Assembly: GCA_004294445.1 (NCBI GenBank) | Contig: REAZ01000007.1 | Coordinates: forward strand, 62,001-126,000 | Source of the DNA: Cytophagales bacterium | Lineage (GTDB): Bacteria > Bacteroidota > Bacteroidia > Cytophagales > Thermoflexibacteraceae | Direction of reading: 5' to 3' | DNA length: 64,000 nt | Shown here: positions 1 through 9,324 of the stretch, piece after piece | Layout of the letters: each line of letters opens with the position of its first letter | How positions within the stretch are numbered: position 1 is the stretch's first letter | Notes under the pieces: generated by a model | What the model was told of the DNA's origin: nothing | Databases searched by the model: none | The model's input: only the letters and a program-made list of their open reading frames with translations | Position numbers and translations under genes: made by a program

Positions 1-468
1 TGCTTTTTGCTGTTAAGTCATTTTCCTGCTTTTTCGCAAAATGAAAATATTTGGGAGTTTGTAAACTGGGAGATGAAGCTAAAACAAGTGCAGGATAGTC
101 TGCATGAAAGGCAAATCGATTATTCTTACTCGCTTAATGACGGCAAAGGAGCTTTTATCAAGGTAAGCATTGCGGACTATCAGGGCTGGTCAGTAGATTT
201 CTTGTTTTCAATGAGTAGTCAGTTGCTTTACCAAATCAGTACAAAGAAAAAATTTGCCCAAACTGACGTAGAAAAAGGTGAAAAAGAATTAGCCAAAGTA
301 TCGGAGTATTTGCGGGAAACTTGGGGCGCACCTCTCAAGGAAATGGAAGACAAAACTGCTCCTTTCTGCCAATACGAATATGTATGGGGCGTTGGCAATA
401 CCAAAATCACCGCGACCTATTGCAAAACTTCTACTATTTCTCTGTCGGTAGTTTATCTCAAAAAATAG
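1..468 (+). CDS. Small secreted protein, 5' end cut by window start
   Basis: The frame is open from the first base and the visible residues begin inside a hydrophobic signal-peptide core (LLLSHFPAFSQ), so the real start lies before the window. A TTG at 7 is an in-frame codon but unlikely to be the start. Cleavage is expected after FSQ, leaving a mature protein of about 140 residues. Two cysteines sit near the end (C in PFCQYEY and in TYCKTS) and could form a disulfide. I do not recognise the family. It is followed after 44 bases by another exported protein on the same strand, so the two are probably cotranscribed and act in the periplasm or envelope. Confidence 0.6.
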   Translation, partial: CFLLLSHFPAFSQNENIWEFVNWEMKLKQVQDSLHERQIDYSYSLNDGKGAFIKVSIADYQGWSVDFLFSMSSQLLYQISTKKKFAQTDVEKGEKELAKVSEYLRETWGAPLKEMEDKTAPFCQYEYVWGVGNTKITATYCKTSTISLSVVYLKK

Positions 469-512
469 AAAATACGTCAAAATCAATATCTTAAACACTA
501 AAAATTAATAAA

Positions 513-3128
513 ATGAAACGCTATCGGATATTTAGCTTGTTTATTATCAGCACATTGCTTTTTCTTGGTAAGATACCAAATCAAGCGGAAAGCCTTTGTG
601 CGGGCGGAGATGATGTTTATAGTGAGAATTATCGTTTCGGAGATTATGTATTCAATGCCAAAATCTTAGAAAATACCTTACAGAGCAAAGCCTATTTAGA
701 TTTTTTTACGGACAATGCCTACAATTTTGATAGCTATACTTCCTGCCTGCCAGGGAATGAAAAAAACATAGAGGAGTGGCAAAAGCAATACCCTCAGATT
801 AGCAAGGATACTGCTGATTTTCACGAATTTATCTATGAAACAGCGTTGGATGCCTATAAGAAAATAGCTGTGGGCGGAAACCCGTTGCCTCAAAATAAGT
901 TAGCAAGCCTTTTGAGCAAGGAAGAAAACAAAGAAGCGATTGATTATTTGATATTTGCAAAAACGTGTGAACCATTTGTGGTGCAGGTCGAAAAAAGCAC
1001 ATGGGATTTGGGAGAAGACGAGGAAGAAACTGCCAAACCCGACAAAGCAGGCACAGCACCAACTATAGAGCAAGGAATAGAGCAAATGAGGAAAGCGAAA
1101 AAACCAATTATACAGCAACGTTATGCTTTCCAGATAGTTAGACTTGCTTATTACTCTCAGAAATACGAACAAACGCTACAGCTTTTTGACCAGTTTTTTG
1201 ATAAAACAGAAAAAAATTATCTCTATTATCGTGCCTTGCTTCATAAAGGTTTTGCACTTAGGAAATTAAAAAAAGTAGCCGAAGCCAATTACTGTTTTTC
1301 GTTGGTGTATGGCAATGAGCCGTCTTTGAAGTGCATTGCTGCCAAAAATTTTTACTATGCAGAGGCATCCTATGAAACAGACATTACAGAGGAGCAGTGG
1401 CAAAAAACCTTGACTCTTACTAAGAATGACAAGGAAAAATTTGTGCTTTATTTTATGCGTGATGCCCTTCAAAATCAGCTCAATGTAGCTAATTTTGAAG
1501 GAATTTTCAAAACAACAACCGATGCAGACCTGATGCACGTTTTGCTTTTGAAACAGCTCAAGTATGTGGAAAATACAGTTTTCCTTCCTGCACTTAAAAC
1601 TAATTCGGCTTTGGATTCTGCTGCCCTTACCTATGGCGATTCCTTGCCCGCAGAAAAGACTATCGAGTCAAAATCGTGGTGGAAGGGATTTTGGGATGCC
1701 ATTGCCAACTTCTTCAAATCACTTTTCGGAAGCAAAGAAAAGTCTGATGACAAAAAAGTTTCTGCTACAACTAATGCAAAAATCTTGTATGCGGGCGTAG
1801 CCGATAGCCAAGAAAATGTACTTTCAGAAGAGCAAACAAATACTATTACACAATTAGAAGAAATTACCTTGCAGATGGCAGAAAAATTTGCAGGAAACCA
1901 TAAGGCTTTAGATTATTTGGTAGCGGCTTATTTGCAACTAATGAAACAAGATTTTAGCGATGCAAACAAAAATATTGACTTAGCAAACCAACTTCTTAGC
2001 TCAAAACCCGATACAACTTTGCAAAAACAAGCTACTTACTTGGCCGCCTTTTCTACTGTATTGGAAAACGACCAGATAGACGAACAAGTAGAAAATGAGC
2101 TTTTGCCGCTAATGAAAGACCTAAAAAATCTTAGTTTTAATCAGCAATACCTACTTTTTAATGAGTTGGGCAGGCGTTATCTGAAAAACAACCAACTCAC
2201 TAAGGCGATTTTAGCAACGGGTAATGCGTACGGAAGCACATCGCCAAGCCACCTAATTAGCAATGCGAATCAGGCAACTGCTTTGCTCTCTATCTATGCA
2301 AACCAGCAGGACTTAGAAAATATGATTGCTTTCCTAAAATCTTCGAAAACTGATTTTGAAAAGTTGTTGTTGAAGAATATCATCATAGAGGAGAATGATA
2401 TAGTAAGTGTGCAAGTTACAAAACTAATAGTAGAGCAAAAGTTTGCAGAAGCAAAGCAAAAACTTAGTTTGCTCAAGGCAAGTGAGCCATCTATAGTTAA
2501 TGCCAAACCGTATGAAGGCTATTTTTGGGCGAGCAATAATGCCATAAGCTTTACTGAACTGCCAAGTGTAGGCTATCCTTACAAAGAGCCTGATAGCAAG
2601 CAATTTGAGCAAGTGAGCAGGTATGATTTTTTCAAAAAAGTGATTGAACTTTCCCAAAAAGTACAAAGCATATCGGGAGATGAGCAAGCAAAAATTTTCA
2701 TGCAATTAGGCTGCGGTTTTTATTATTCCAACGATTGGCACTACGATATTTTTGGGACAGAAATATCTCCCGTAGAGTATCCTTTTAACGTAGCTAATTT
2801 TTCTACACACTACCACAACAAAGCCAAATTCTATGAAAAGCATTGTGATGAACCTTTTTTAGCGACTCACTTTTTTGCTAAGGCGGCAGAAGTTGCCAAA
2901 GATAGAAATATGATTGCTACAGCACTTTTCTATGCCCAAGCTGCTGCAAATGACAGCTTTATGGCATACAAAAGAATGATACAAACGCAAGGTATTTACA
3001 AGAACTACGAAGGGCAAATAGAAGGCGGTGAAGCCAAATACTTCCAAAAGCTAAAAGAAGAATATGCAGATACGGAGGCATTCAAAGATTTTGAAACAAG
3101 ATGCTCTTATTTAAGAGATTTTAAATAA
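513..3128 (+). CDS. Large secreted TPR-like protein of unknown function
   Basis: An 871-residue protein with a clear signal peptide (MKRYRIFSLFIISTLLFLG..., cleavage near residue 25). The body is almost entirely amphipathic helix. Stretches such as YYRALLHKGFALRKLKK, ALDYLVAAYLQLMKQ and ATALFYAQAAAND have the A/G/Y spacing of tetratricopeptide-like repeats, placed around residues 200-300, 480-560 and 790-830. A Trp/Phe-rich, lysine-rich stretch (SWWKGFWDAIANFF, about residues 388-401) could be a membrane-contacting loop. The role is not known; helical-repeat proteins of this type usually scaffold envelope complexes. It lies 44 bases after the previous exported protein and is followed by a strong hairpin terminator. 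Confidence 0.7.
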   Translation: MKRYRIFSLFIISTLLFLGKIPNQAESLCAGGDDVYSENYRFGDYVFNAKILENTLQSKAYLDFFTDNAYNFDSYTSCLPGNEKNIEEWQKQYPQISKDTADFHEFIYETALDAYKKIAVGGNPLPQNKLASLLSKEENKEAIDYLIFAKTCEPFVVQVEKSTWDLGEDEEETAKPDKAGTAPTIEQGIEQMRKAKKPIIQQRYAFQIVRLAYYSQKYEQTLQLFDQFFDKTEKNYLYYRALLHKGFALRKLKKVAEANYCFSLVYGNEPSLKCIAAKNFYYAEASYETDITEEQWQKTLTLTKNDKEKFVLYFMRDALQNQLNVANFEGIFKTTTDADLMHVLLLKQLKYVENTVFLPALKTNSALDSAALTYGDSLPAEKTIESKSWWKGFWDAIANFFKSLFGSKEKSDDKKVSATTNAKILYAGVADSQENVLSEEQTNTITQLEEITLQMAEKFAGNHKALDYLVAAYLQLMKQDFSDANKNIDLANQLLSSKPDTTLQKQATYLAAFSTVLENDQIDEQVENELLPLMKDLKNLSFNQQYLLFNELGRRYLKNNQLTKAILATGNAYGSTSPSHLISNANQATALLSIYANQQDLENMIAFLKSSKTDFEKLLLKNIIIEENDIVSVQVTKLIVEQKFAEAKQKLSLLKASEPSIVNAKPYEGYFWASNNAISFTELPSVGYPYKEPDSKQFEQVSRYDFFKKVIELSQKVQSISGDEQAKIFMQLGCGFYYSNDWHYDIFGTEISPVEYPFNVANFSTHYHNKAKFYEKHCDEPFLATHFFAKAAEVAKDRNMIATALFYAQAAANDSFMAYKRMIQTQGIYKNYEGQIEGGEAKYFQKLKEEYADTEAFKDFETRCSYLRDFK

Positions 3129-3131
3129 AAC

Positions 3132-3171
3132 AAAAGCCAACGGGCAGTAGCAATACTGTCCGTTGGCTTTT
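3132..3171. terminator. Bidirectional intrinsic terminator
   Basis: A near-perfect hairpin: AAAAGCCAACGG, a mismatch-containing GCAGTA/TACTGT inner stem, a GCAA loop, then CCGTTGGCTTTT. It is flanked by A-rich sequence on the left and ends in T's on the right, so it can stop transcription from both the plus-strand gene ending at 3128 and the convergent minus-strand gene, whose stop codon overlaps its last bases. Confidence 0.85.
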
Positions 3172-3622
3172 AGAAGTATAAATCAACATAATCAACTACT
3201 ACCCCATCGCAGTTTTGCATCTCTTGCAAACGCCAATACCTACGATTTCCTGTTTTTTTGAAAGTGTAAATACCATTTTTTTCGCAAGGAGCCCCACCAT
3301 TATTATAGGATACTGTGGTGATAATTTGCCCAGAAAATTTGATTTCTTTATCGCTAATGACCTCCAAAGTTCCATCAATAGAAACTATGTCCGTCTGATT
3401 TTCCTTGCTTTTCTGCTCTCCCTTGATTCTCAGCAGTTCGCCATCTTTTGTGATTTTTACAATCCCCTTATTTTCCCAACCTACCCATTGCAGGGTAATC
3501 CCATGTTGTCCTATCAAGTTTCTTTGGAAAGCATCCTTATTAAATTTGACAGAGGATTGTGCAAAGCCAGTTAATACACCAATGAAACAAGACAATAATG
3601 TAAAAGAAATCAGTTTTTTCAT
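3170..3622 (-). CDS. Small secreted protein of unknown function
   Basis: 150 residues beginning with a signal peptide (MKKLISFTLLSCFIGVLTGFAQ, cleavage after FAQ). The mature part is rich in alternating beta-strand patterns and contains a pair of cysteines (APCEKNG and QNCDGV, about residues 113 and 138) that probably form a disulfide. The C-terminus (RYWRLQEMQNCDG) is the most distinctive piece. Length and composition suggest a small beta-barrel or lipocalin-like fold, which is inference only. It is convergent with the preceding gene and shares its terminator. Divergent from the DCC gene at 3761. Confidence 0.65.
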   Translation of the reverse strand: MKKLISFTLLSCFIGVLTGFAQSSVKFNKDAFQRNLIGQHGITLQWVGWENKGIVKITKDGELLRIKGEQKSKENQTDIVSIDGTLEVISDKEIKFSGQIITTVSYNNGGAPCEKNGIYTFKKTGNRRYWRLQEMQNCDGVVVDYVDLYF

Positions 3623-3760
3623 AATTTTTTAATTTTTAAACAACGTTATGCAAAATTCATTCAAAATTTTTAAAACCAAAGAAATTGTAACTTTTTGCCC
3701 TAATTTTCGTTCTTTCTTATAGAACTTTCAATATATTCTGAAAATAAAATAATATTAAAA

Positions 3761-4450
3761 ATGCTTAAGAATAATGTAATTATCTACGACCATGAATGCC
3801 CAATGTGTGCTGTTTATACGGATGCTTTCCTTAAATCTGGGCTATTAGACAAAGATGGAAGGTACAAATATGCCGATTTGGATAAGTTCTCCGCAGAGGT
3901 ACTCATAGATAAAGACAGGGCAAGGCATGAAATAGCCTTGGTAGATACTGAAAAGATGGAAGTTCGCTATGGCTTAGATAGCCTTTTTTATATTTTAGCT
4001 ACCCGCTTTCCTGCTTTGAATCTGCTTTTTAAGCAAAAATACTTTGTTTTGATAATGAAAGAGTTATATTATTTTATTTCGTATAATCGCAAAATAATTG
4101 CTCCTTCACCAAAGCAAGACGCATCATCTTGTGTCCCTGACTTTCACCTCAAATATCGAGTGCTGTATATTTTGGGAATGCTGTACGTAGTAGCAAGTTT
4201 TGCTATCTATTTTGATGTTTTCCTGCTTTTTTGGGCATATTGGGCGGCACAAGTGATATTTAGTATGATTATTTTTAAAGAAAAAACCATCACTTATTTA
4301 GGGCATCAGATTACTATTTTGCTGATTGCTTGCTTGCTTATGATTCCGAGTATATTTTTCTCTAATTTATTATATATCAATATTTTAATTTCCTTAACTG
4401 TAGTAATTAAAGAGTTTTGGAGAAGGTGGAAAGTGATGAAATTTGTTTAA
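3761..4450 (+). CDS. DCC-family thiol-disulfide oxidoreductase with C-terminal membrane region
   Basis: The N-terminus (IIYDHECPMCAVY) carries the CxxC active site of the DUF393/DCC family at C13 and C16. The family normally shows D-G-x-C-x-x-C; here the G is replaced by H. A soluble thioredoxin-like part runs to about residue 125. After it come three or four hydrophobic segments (about residues 131-150, 155-175, 185-205 and 205-220), so the protein is likely an inner-membrane thiol oxidoreductase instead of the usual small soluble DCC protein of about 130 residues. The substrate is unknown. It stands alone between a divergent and a downstream gene, with a gap of 160 bases before the M16 peptidase. 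Confidence 0.75.
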   Translation: MLKNNVIIYDHECPMCAVYTDAFLKSGLLDKDGRYKYADLDKFSAEVLIDKDRARHEIALVDTEKMEVRYGLDSLFYILATRFPALNLLFKQKYFVLIMKELYYFISYNRKIIAPSPKQDASSCVPDFHLKYRVLYILGMLYVVASFAIYFDVFLLFWAYWAAQVIFSMIIFKEKTITYLGHQITILLIACLLMIPSIFFSNLLYINILISLTVVIKEFWRRWKVMKFV

Positions 4451-4612
4451 AATATTGTTAAAGAAAATAAAGATTATCGATTTTTATCTTTTTTGATTTA
4501 GTTTTGACCTATCACTTTTGCGATTCTATTATTTGTCTTTGACTGTCTGTAGAGGTAGTTATTTGACGAAATACAACGATTATTATTTTATCCATTTAAT
4601 CTTAAATTTTTG

Positions 4613-7429
4613 ATGAAAAATTTTAGAAAAATTTATTGCCTTTTATTGCTTTTGGCGGTACTATCATTGCCCACTTTTGCGCAGGAAGTAAAAGATTTGA
4701 AGCTACCTATTCCTACTGACCCTTCGGTGCGTGTGGGGAAATTGCCAAACGGACTTACGTATTATCTGCGAAAAAATGCAAAGCCCGAAAAGCGTGTAGA
4801 ATTGCGCTTGGCGGTCAATGCTGGCTCTATTCAGGAGGCAGCAGACCAAGTAGGCTTGGCGCATTTTACCGAACACATGGCGTTCAACGGATCTAAAAAC
4901 TTCCCAAAAAATGACTTAGTGAAATATTTGCAGACGATTGGCTCGCGCTTCGGTCCTGACATCAATGCTTACACTTCTTTTGATGAAACGGTGTATATGC
5001 TTCAGCTACCAACCGACTCCGCAGAAGCCCTTAACAAGGGTTTTCAAGTCTTAGAAGATTGGGGACACCAACTCTCTTTTGACAACAAAGAGATAGACAA
5101 GGAAAGAGGCGTAATCATAGAAGAATGGCGAGGTGGCAGAGGGGCAAACCAACGCATGAGGGACAAGTATTTCCCCTTGCTTTTCAAAGGTTCTAAGTAT
5201 GCAAATAATAATATTATTGGCACAAAAGAAGTTTTAGAAACCTTTAAATACGAGTCTATCAAGCGTTTTTATAAGGAGTGGTACAGACCAGACCTGATGG
5301 CGGTAGTGGTAGTGGGTGATATGGAACTTGACGAGATGGAGAAAAAAGTAAAGCAGCACTTCTCCAAAATGAAAGTTGCCGACAAAAAAGCACCAAAAAG
5401 AGAATTAGAGAATATTCCTGACCACAAGGAAACCTATATTTCTATAGTGCAAGACAAAGAAGCAACAAATACTCAAGTACAAGTGCTTTATAAACACCCT
5501 GTAGAGTCGCTAAAAACCTTGCAGGACTTGCGCCAGAGAATGTTGCGTACGCTTTATAATGGCATGATGAGTATGCGCTTGGAGGAGCTTCGCCAAAAAG
5601 CAGAGCCACCTTTTATCTTTGCTAACTCCGCTTATACCAACTATATACGTTCCAAAGATGTCTATTTTACGTCCGCAGTAGTGAGTGAAACAGGTGCGGA
5701 AAAAGGCTTAAAAACTGTGTTGGAAGAAAATCAGAGAGTGAAAAGATTTGGTTTTACTCAGGGCGAACTCGACCGCTACAAAAAAGTAATTTTGAAACGC
5801 TATGAGCAGCAACTTAACGAAAGAAACAAAACAGAATCAGCACTTTACACTTATGAATATGTAGATATGTTCTTGGAGGGTACGGCTGCCCCAGGCATAG
5901 AATACGAGTATGCTTTTTTCAAAGAGCAACTCCCAACTGCTACTTTGGAGGAGATAAACGTATTGGCTAAGAAGTGGATAACGAATGAAAATCGTGTAGT
6001 GATTATTACTGCACCTGAAAAGGAAACGGTAAAACTTCCTACTGAAGAAAGAGTAAAAGCTATTTTGATGGAGGCATCAACGGCAACTTTGACCCCGTAT
6101 GAAGAAAAAGCAATCGCCTCTTCACTCATGGAAAAAGCCCCCGCCGCAGGAAAAATCACAAGTGAGAAAAAAATAGAGGCGTTAAATATTACCGAACTTA
6201 CGCTTTCTAATGGCGTGAAAGTGATTTTAAAGCCTACAGATTTTAAAAATGATGAAGTTTTATTTGGTGCATTTAGCAACGGCGGTTCTTCGCTGTATTC
6301 AGACGAGGAAATGTACAGTGCGCAGTATGCAAGCCAAATAGTGGCACAAAGCGGCGTAGCGAACTTCCCGATGATGGACATGATGAAAATGATGTCGGGC
6401 AAATCGGTAAGGGTAAGCCCTTCTATTGGTACGCTTTCTGAAAACTTGGGTGGTAGTTTCTCTCCCGTTGATATGGAAACAGCCTTCCAAACCATGTACT
6501 TGTACTTTACACAGCCGCGCAAAGACGAAGAAGCCTTCAAATCTTTCGTTGCCAAAGGCAAGGCTCAGTGGCAAAACATGATGTCGAATCCTCAATTTTT
6601 CTACATAGGCGAAATCAATAAACTATTGGCAAATAACCACCCAAGAGGCGGCTTATTGCCAAAAGTAGAGGATTATGACAAAATCAATTATGAGCGCGCT
6701 TTCCAAATCTACAAGGAACGCTTTGCCGATGCAAGTGATTTTACGTTCGTTTTTGTAGGTAATTTCCAAACAGACAAAATGAGAACGTTATTGGAAACGT
6801 ATATCGGTAGCTTGCCCGCTACTAACCGCAAAGAAACATGGAAAGACCTTGGCGTAAGACCGCCAAAAGGCATTGTGGAGAAAGAATTTTTGAAAGGCGG
6901 CGAAGGAAAAAGCGTAGTTTCTATGATATTTACAGGCGAATCGGAATACAGCAGAAAAGAGGCTTATGCTCTTGCCTCGGTAGTAGAATTGCTTAACATC
7001 AAACTGATAGAAGCGGTAAGAGAGGAAAAAGGCGGTGCTTATTCGGTAGGTGCTTTTGGCGGACTAAGCAAAAATCCGTACGGCAATTACACAGTACAGG
7101 TGCAGTTCCCCTGCAATTCTGAAAGAGTAGAGGAACTCACAAAGGTAGCTCTTGGCGAGATTCAGAAAATTCAAGATGCAGGAGCTACGCCCGAAGACCT
7201 GCAAAAAGTAAAAGAAACGCAAAAACGTCAGCGAGAAATCAGCTTAAAAGAGAATCGCTATTGGCTAAGTCAGCTACAGTCTTACTACAACCAAGGCGAA
7301 GACCCTACGCAAATACTGAACGCTGAAAAATCTATGGAGGAATTGACTTCTAAGACCTTACAAGATGCGGCGAAAAAGTATTTCAACATGAAAAACTACA
7401 TCAAGGCAGTGTTGAAGCCTGAAAAATAG
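4613..7429 (+). CDS. M16 family zinc metallopeptidase (pitrilysin/insulinase-type)
   Basis: A full-length two-lobed M16 peptidase of 938 residues with a signal peptide ending in TFAQ, so it acts in the periplasm or at the surface. The inverted zinc-binding motif HFTEH is at residues 84-88, and the downstream third ligand lies in the conserved KERGVIIEEWRGG segment about 75 residues later. The second, catalytically silent half (about residues 520-938) keeps the REEKGGAYSVGAFGG substrate-binding element. An in-frame TTG directly precedes the ATG at 4613; I chose the ATG because it starts a canonical signal peptide (MKNFRKIYCLLLLL). The family degrades peptides, often transit or signal peptides. 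It is followed by a clear terminator. Confidence 0.93.
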   Translation: MKNFRKIYCLLLLLAVLSLPTFAQEVKDLKLPIPTDPSVRVGKLPNGLTYYLRKNAKPEKRVELRLAVNAGSIQEAADQVGLAHFTEHMAFNGSKNFPKNDLVKYLQTIGSRFGPDINAYTSFDETVYMLQLPTDSAEALNKGFQVLEDWGHQLSFDNKEIDKERGVIIEEWRGGRGANQRMRDKYFPLLFKGSKYANNNIIGTKEVLETFKYESIKRFYKEWYRPDLMAVVVVGDMELDEMEKKVKQHFSKMKVADKKAPKRELENIPDHKETYISIVQDKEATNTQVQVLYKHPVESLKTLQDLRQRMLRTLYNGMMSMRLEELRQKAEPPFIFANSAYTNYIRSKDVYFTSAVVSETGAEKGLKTVLEENQRVKRFGFTQGELDRYKKVILKRYEQQLNERNKTESALYTYEYVDMFLEGTAAPGIEYEYAFFKEQLPTATLEEINVLAKKWITNENRVVIITAPEKETVKLPTEERVKAILMEASTATLTPYEEKAIASSLMEKAPAAGKITSEKKIEALNITELTLSNGVKVILKPTDFKNDEVLFGAFSNGGSSLYSDEEMYSAQYASQIVAQSGVANFPMMDMMKMMSGKSVRVSPSIGTLSENLGGSFSPVDMETAFQTMYLYFTQPRKDEEAFKSFVAKGKAQWQNMMSNPQFFYIGEINKLLANNHPRGGLLPKVEDYDKINYERAFQIYKERFADASDFTFVFVGNFQTDKMRTLLETYIGSLPATNRKETWKDLGVRPPKGIVEKEFLKGGEGKSVVSMIFTGESEYSRKEAYALASVVELLNIKLIEAVREEKGGAYSVGAFGGLSKNPYGNYTVQVQFPCNSERVEELTKVALGEIQKIQDAGATPEDLQKVKETQKRQREISLKENRYWLSQLQSYYNQGEDPTQILNAEKSMEELTSKTLQDAAKKYFNMKNYIKAVLKPEK

Positions 7430-7444
7430 TTTATTTATTTCCCC

Positions 7445-7480
7445 AACTTTGGCAAAGCCTTAAACTTTGCCAAAGTTTTT
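7445..7480 (+). terminator. Intrinsic terminator after the M16 peptidase gene
   Basis: A perfect 13-bp inverted repeat (AACTTTGGCAAAG / CTTTGCCAAAGTT) with a 7-base loop and a T-run on the plus strand. It abuts the stop codon of the convergent gene at 7480 and may also end that transcript. Confidence 0.85.
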
Positions 7481-8295
7481 TAATTCTTGAACACGACCCC
7501 AAAAGTAACTCTTGTGTCATAGCTTTGCTTGCCTACCGCCGTAATACTTTCGTAAGTTGTGAAGGTGCTAAGTCGGAATGAAAAGTTTTTTCTCATAGGG
7601 AAGTCTATATTGAGCAGATTGCTCCACCTCAGGTTGCGCGTATTCAAGGCGGGTTGGAAAAAAGAAGTATGCGAAAATAGTAGTTTTTTTCCAAATAAAT
7701 TATAATCTAACCTTAGTCGCGAAGAGTTCCGATATACATTTATATCTTCTTGTCTTAGGAAGTCCGTTTGCTCATAGGTAAGCGCATTGCTTATGGAAAA
7801 ACTGATGCGTGAGTTTGATAACCAGTGAAAGCCAACTCCTAAGCCCGCCAAAGTTCGCCATTCTATTGCCCGCAAATTACTTTTTTCTACGGTCATAAAA
7901 AATAATGCATAGATGGACTTTTGGTAAAAAGCAGTAAGATTCAAATCTGTAGTGATTTCTTGCTCTACCGTTTGCCCATTCATGCTGCCAAAAGCAAAAT
8001 AAGGTGTAAGAGAAAACCACAAATGTTTACCACTGAGCATTGAAAAATTATTTCGACTGCTTATCAAATACCGATTCAGATTGCCCAAATTGACCGTTCC
8101 ATCTATCCCAATTAGGTAGTGAAAATCTTTTTTAGGCGGTCTGCTTACGTGCGGCTGCTCGGTAACATGATGCAAAGCCGAATCCAAACGCACTTTTAGC
8201 AGGGAATCTACCTGCGATTTTGTAAAGGTCTGAGCCTGCAATGCCCCGTCAAAGTATGCCAATAATATAAATAACAAGAGTAGTTTTGTTTGCAT
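7480..8295 (-). CDS. DUF481-like outer-membrane beta-barrel protein
   Basis: 271 residues with a signal peptide (MQTKLLLLFILLAYFDGALQAQ). After a short helical linker (to about residue 60) the rest consists of alternating hydrophobic strands with aromatic belts, such as FSLTPYFAFGSM, GVGFHWLSNSRISFSIS and RVTFGVVFKN, ending in an aromatic/basic C-terminal strand. The pattern, including FSMLSGKHLWFSLTPY and the terminal VGKQSYDTRVTFGVVF, matches the DUF481 (YdiY-type) family, whose members are small outer-membrane proteins of uncertain function. It is a single-gene unit facing the M16 gene across a terminator. Confidence 0.7.
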   Translation of the reverse strand: MQTKLLLLFILLAYFDGALQAQTFTKSQVDSLLKVRLDSALHHVTEQPHVSRPPKKDFHYLIGIDGTVNLGNLNRYLISSRNNFSMLSGKHLWFSLTPYFAFGSMNGQTVEQEITTDLNLTAFYQKSIYALFFMTVEKSNLRAIEWRTLAGLGVGFHWLSNSRISFSISNALTYEQTDFLRQEDINVYRNSSRLRLDYNLFGKKLLFSHTSFFQPALNTRNLRWSNLLNIDFPMRKNFSFRLSTFTTYESITAVGKQSYDTRVTFGVVFKN

Positions 8296-8462
8296 ATCTT
8301 AAATTTTTAGACTGCCTATTTTATATCATATTTTTTTGCAGATATAGTGCAAAAAGTAAGCTATTGTCCTTAAAAAGTGTAAGTTTGTGTTTGCAGAGCT
8401 AAAAAAATGAGTAAATTGGATTTAGTATCGCTATATTTTAATATTTAAACTATAAGAACATC

Positions 8463-8996
8463 ATGAACCCATGGCATCAAGTAAGCATTGGCAGAGGGTC
8501 TCCCTCAGTAGTACAGTGCATCATAGAAATTCCCAAAGGCTCTCGTGCCAAATATGAGCTGGACAAAGAATCGGGCTTATTGCGTTTAGACCGTGTGCTT
8601 TATTCTTCAGTCTATTATCCTGCAAACTATGGGTTTATTCCCCGTACCTACTGCGACGATGGCGACCCGTTAGATATCTTGGTCATGTCGCTCATTAATC
8701 TGGAGCCACTCTGCATAGTAGAGGCAAAAGTAGTAGGCGTGATGCGAATGCTCGATAACGGAGAAGCCGATGACAAAATTATTGCAGTAGCAGCTAACGA
8801 CGTAAGTGTGAGCCATATCAACGATATTTCAGAACTTCCTTTGCACACTATCCAAGAACTTCGCAACTTTTTTGAAGACTACAAAAAATTGGAGAATAAG
8901 AGCGTAGTCGTAGAGGAGTTCCAAAATAGAGACCTCGCCTATCAGATTGTTTCACAGTCAATTATAGACTATCAAGAGAAAGTCAGACCGTATTAA
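8463..8996 (+). CDS. ppa: Inorganic pyrophosphatase, family I
   Basis: A 177-residue soluble cytoplasmic enzyme that hydrolyses pyrophosphate to two phosphates and so pulls biosynthetic reactions forward. The family signature [10 protein letters not shown] provides the metal ligands D66, D68 and D71. Other conserved elements are [11 protein letters not shown] (about residues 22-32) and YPANYGFIP (about 52-60). Length is typical of bacterial family I hexameric enzymes. The start ATG at 8463 gives the expected short N-terminus. A -7-like element TAAGTTTG lies upstream at 8380-8387, but I see no matching -33 element. Confidence 0.96.
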   Translation: MNPWHQVSIGRGSPSVVQCIIEIPKGSRAKYELDKESGLLRLDRVLYSSVYYPANYGFIPRTYCDDGDPLDILVMSLINLEPLCIVEAKVVGVMRMLDNGEADDKIIAVAANDVSVSHINDISELPLHTIQELRNFFEDYKKLENKSVVVEEFQNRDLAYQIVSQSIIDYQEKVRPY

Positions 8997-9000
8997 GAAG

Positions 9001-9044
9001 AAATAGCAACTTGTATATGAGATAAATATATGAGTTGCTATTTT
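9001..9044 (+). terminator. Hairpin terminator after ppa
   Basis: An 11-bp inverted repeat (AAATAGCAACT / AGTTGCTATTT) separated by about 21 bases and followed by a short T tract. The long loop makes it weaker than the other terminators in the window. Confidence 0.65.
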
Positions 9045-9186
9045 GAGTAATTAAAAAATTAAATGCCTATTTGTTAGAAAAATGTTAAAAATAATGAGAT
9101 TTCTTTTTGCTGATAATATAACAAACGATTGCAGTACTACTATTTTTAAATTTTAGTAAAGAAATTATGTTTTTTTAACGTAAACA

Positions 9187-9217
9187 TTTGAATTGGATTG
9201 AAAAACGCCTAAATTGC
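9187..9217 (+). promoter_or_regulatory. Weak candidate promoter for the first susCD pair
   Basis: TTTG at 9187-9190, then 19 bases, then TAAATTGC at 9210-9217. The spacing fits the Bacteroidota promoter (TTTG, about 19, TAnnTTTG) but the -7 element departs from consensus in its last bases. It would give a 5' leader of about 100 bases. Confidence 0.3.
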
Positions 9218-9324
9218 ACTATTATTCACATTTTAATAAAATGTTAGTATTAGAAAACAACAATTTTTTAAGCTGCCATTTTACTTAAATATTATATTTT
9301 TCACTATTATTTATTTATGTAGAT

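Larger units (their letters stand above)
8997..9324. other. Intergenic stretch of 328 bases before the first susC gene
   Basis: Holds the hairpin terminator of the pyrophosphatase gene at its left end, then very AT-rich sequence leading to the susC start, with one weak promoter-like pair at 9187-9217. No credible open frame, tRNA or repeat was seen. Confidence 0.6.

Noticed and set aside
5851-6561. A 236-codon open frame on the minus strand inside the M16 peptidase gene
   Set aside because: It is antisense to conserved peptidase coding sequence, has no signal, start context or recognisable motif, and its composition mirrors the sense gene.
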